From Phycisphaeraceae bacterium (GTDB lineage Bacteria > Planctomycetota > Phycisphaerae > Phycisphaerales > Phycisphaeraceae), in the NCBI GenBank assembly GCA_016763955.1, contig JAESSU010000339.1, positions 1 to 5,520 on the forward strand: DNA of 5,520 nucleotides, written 5' to 3'. Below the pieces are notes generated by a model. That model saw only the letters and a list, made by a program, of their open reading frames with translations. It was not told the origin of the DNA and ran no database searches. The stretch's first letter is position 1; every line of letters begins with the position of its first letter. Below, one piece after another: positions 4,793-5,520 of this stretch. Made by a program: the position numbers and the translations under genes.

Positions 4793-5140
4793 TTATTGCC
4801 CCACCCAACGCCAGCACCGCAGCAGATTGCCGTGAGAGCCTGGCGTTTTACTATTGATTGTTTTGCCAGTGAACTTCCAGCCGTCAGCACGGAACAATTG
4901 GCCAAGGAAGTTCCGATTCATGCGTGATGGCGGTGGTACGTTCGGCATTTTATTAAGGATATCCCGTGCATCGTCGGCAGATACAAATGCCTCTAGCCCT
5001 TGTGATACCCACCGGCTTCGGTAGAGAACCGCCAGCTTTTCGCGGATGCGGTCTAGGTACTCACCCCGACTCAACTCCATCGCGTCCAACACTTGGTGGG
5101 CTTTGGCGACTTCCTGCTTATCGAACAAAGTAGGTTGCAT
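4793..5140 (-). CDS. Uncharacterised 115-aa phage protein coupled to DnaB
   Basis: The first 60 residues are mostly helical and charged (EVAKAHQVLDAMELSRGEYLDRIREKL, then FVSADDARDIL). The rest reads like a winged-helix type domain: NRNFLGQLFRADGWKFTG, SKTPGSHG and a closing CWRW. I have seen this pattern, an ADD-helix, LG-LFR, GW and a final WR/WRW, in unnamed phage proteins near replication genes, but I cannot assign a function. The start at 5140 is chosen because AGGAGAGGG (5148-5156) lies 7 nt upstream; the ATG overlaps the DnaB stop region by a few bases, so translation is coupled. The open frame continues upstream to 5200 only as overlap with DnaB. A DnaB-partner or DNA-binding role would fit the position but is not shown. 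Confidence 0.75.
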   Translation of the reverse strand: MQPTLFDKQEVAKAHQVLDAMELSRGEYLDRIREKLAVLYRSRWVSQGLEAFVSADDARDILNKMPNVPPPSRMNRNFLGQLFRADGWKFTGKTINSKTPGSHGNLLRCWRWVGQ

Positions 5141-5141
5141 A

Positions 5142-5520
5142 TCAATTCCCTCTCCTGTGCCACTGATTTGCGGCATTGTGGAATGTTGTTGTTTTGGCAT
5201 CGAATTGCAGATTCACCACGCCGGTCGGCCCCATCCGCTGCTTGTTGATGATCAACTCGGTTTCGCCGGTTTCTTGATAGCTTTCATCGCCTTTGTGGTA
5301 GTAGTCTTCGCGGTGGAGCATCATCACAACGTCAGCGTCTTGCTCGATGCTGCCAGATTCACGGAGGTCGGAGAGCATGGGCCGGTGGTCAGCACGAGTT
5401 TCTGCCATGCGGTTAAGTTGACTCAAGCAGATGATCGGCACGTTTAATTCGCGGGCCAATGCCTTGATCTGGCGGCTGATGCTCGACACTTCAACTTGGC
5501 GGGACTCATGGCGTGGCTCG
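5142..5520 (-). CDS. dnaB: DnaB-type replicative helicase, C-terminal part (5' end off the window)
   Basis: The 125 visible residues are the end of the RecA-like motor domain of a DnaB helicase, the hexameric 5'-3' enzyme that unwinds duplex DNA at the replication fork. Reading from the window edge, [19 protein letters not shown] leads to [13 protein letters not shown] (motif H3, with the sensor-type Q), [20 protein letters not shown] (motif H4 region) and [21 protein letters not shown], which carries the conserved KQR/GPTG element near the intersubunit ATP site, followed by a short tail after TTFHNA. The Walker A and B motifs and the N-terminal primase-binding domain lie to the right of the window. 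A GTG at 5489 is not the real start, since the frame and homology continue to the edge. The neighbours indicate the element's own helicase, not the host's. The TGA at 5142 is followed at once by the start of the 115-aa gene. Confidence 0.93.
   Translation of the reverse strand, partial: EPRHESRQVEVSSISRQIKALARELNVPIICLSQLNRMAETRADHRPMLSDLRESGSIEQDADVVMMLHREDYYHKGDESYQETGETELIINKQRMGPTGVVNLQFDAKTTTFHNAANQWHRRGN
5148..5156 (-). promoter_or_regulatory. Shine-Dalgarno inside the dnaB end, fixing the start of the 115-aa gene
   Basis: AGGAGAGGG lies 7 nt before the ATG at 5140, inside the last codons of the DnaB gene. It decides between this start and the ATG at 5200 further upstream, which has no comparable site and would need a 60-base overlap with dnaB. 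Confidence 0.7.

Larger units (their letters stand above)
858..5520. mobile_element. Left end of an integrated phage or phage-like element (continues past the window)
   Basis: From the break in the tRNA gene onward, all genes lie on one strand, overlap by a few bases and belong to phage-type families: DnaB helicase, half C5 methyltransferase, D12 methyltransferase, MazG-like pyrophosphatase, J-domain protein, RuvC-like resolvase and a small HTH protein. The block ends with a terminator close to the tRNA fragment. No integrase, capsid, tail or lysis gene is visible, so temperate phage versus another integrative element cannot be decided here. The exact boundary near 857/858 is inferred from loss of tRNA similarity. 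Confidence 0.7.

Noticed and set aside
5046..5447. Rightward 133-codon open frame
   Set aside because: Entirely antisense to the DnaB helicase end and the start of the 115-aa gene; no family resemblance.

Overview
The window looks like the junction between a bacterial chromosome and an integrated phage or phage-like element. The left end (about 1-857) is chromosomal. It holds a CheW chemotaxis coupling protein read leftward, a gene-free spacer with a plausible divergent promoter pair, and the 5' two thirds of a tRNA-Arg(CCU) gene read rightward. tRNA similarity stops just after the anticodon arm, and no T arm or 3' acceptor strand follows. The right part (about 858-5520) is accessory DNA: one dense leftward gene string with short overlaps, ended by a rho-independent terminator close to the tRNA fragment.

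Read in transcription order (right to left), the string holds: the C-terminal part of a DnaB-type replicative helicase cut by the window edge; an unrecognised 115-aa protein coupled to it; a 39-aa ORF; a protein with only the C-terminal half of a cytosine-C5 DNA methyltransferase (motifs IX and X); a D12-class adenine DNA methyltransferase broken by a frameshift after its DPPY motif; a MazG-like nucleotide pyrophosphatase; a phage/plasmid-type J-domain protein; a RuvC-like resolvase whose acidic residues fall almost exactly where E. coli RuvC has them; and a small helix-turn-helix protein that could be an excisionase. This is a replication, DNA-modification and recombination module. Neither an integrase nor structural genes are in view, so temperate phage versus other integrative element stays open.

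The host is a motile or chemosensory bacterium with intermediate GC. The style of the D12 methyltransferase and of the J-domain protein resembles phage and plasmid genes I associate with Planctomycetota and some other Gram-negatives, but this is a weak taxonomic guess.

The points most worth checking are the interrupted tRNA-Arg with a palindromic anticodon arm as attachment site, the half-sized C5 methyltransferase lying next to a frameshifted adenine methyltransferase, and the tandem and inverted repeats between tRNA and terminator that look like integrase arm sites. I see no unmistakably new system.
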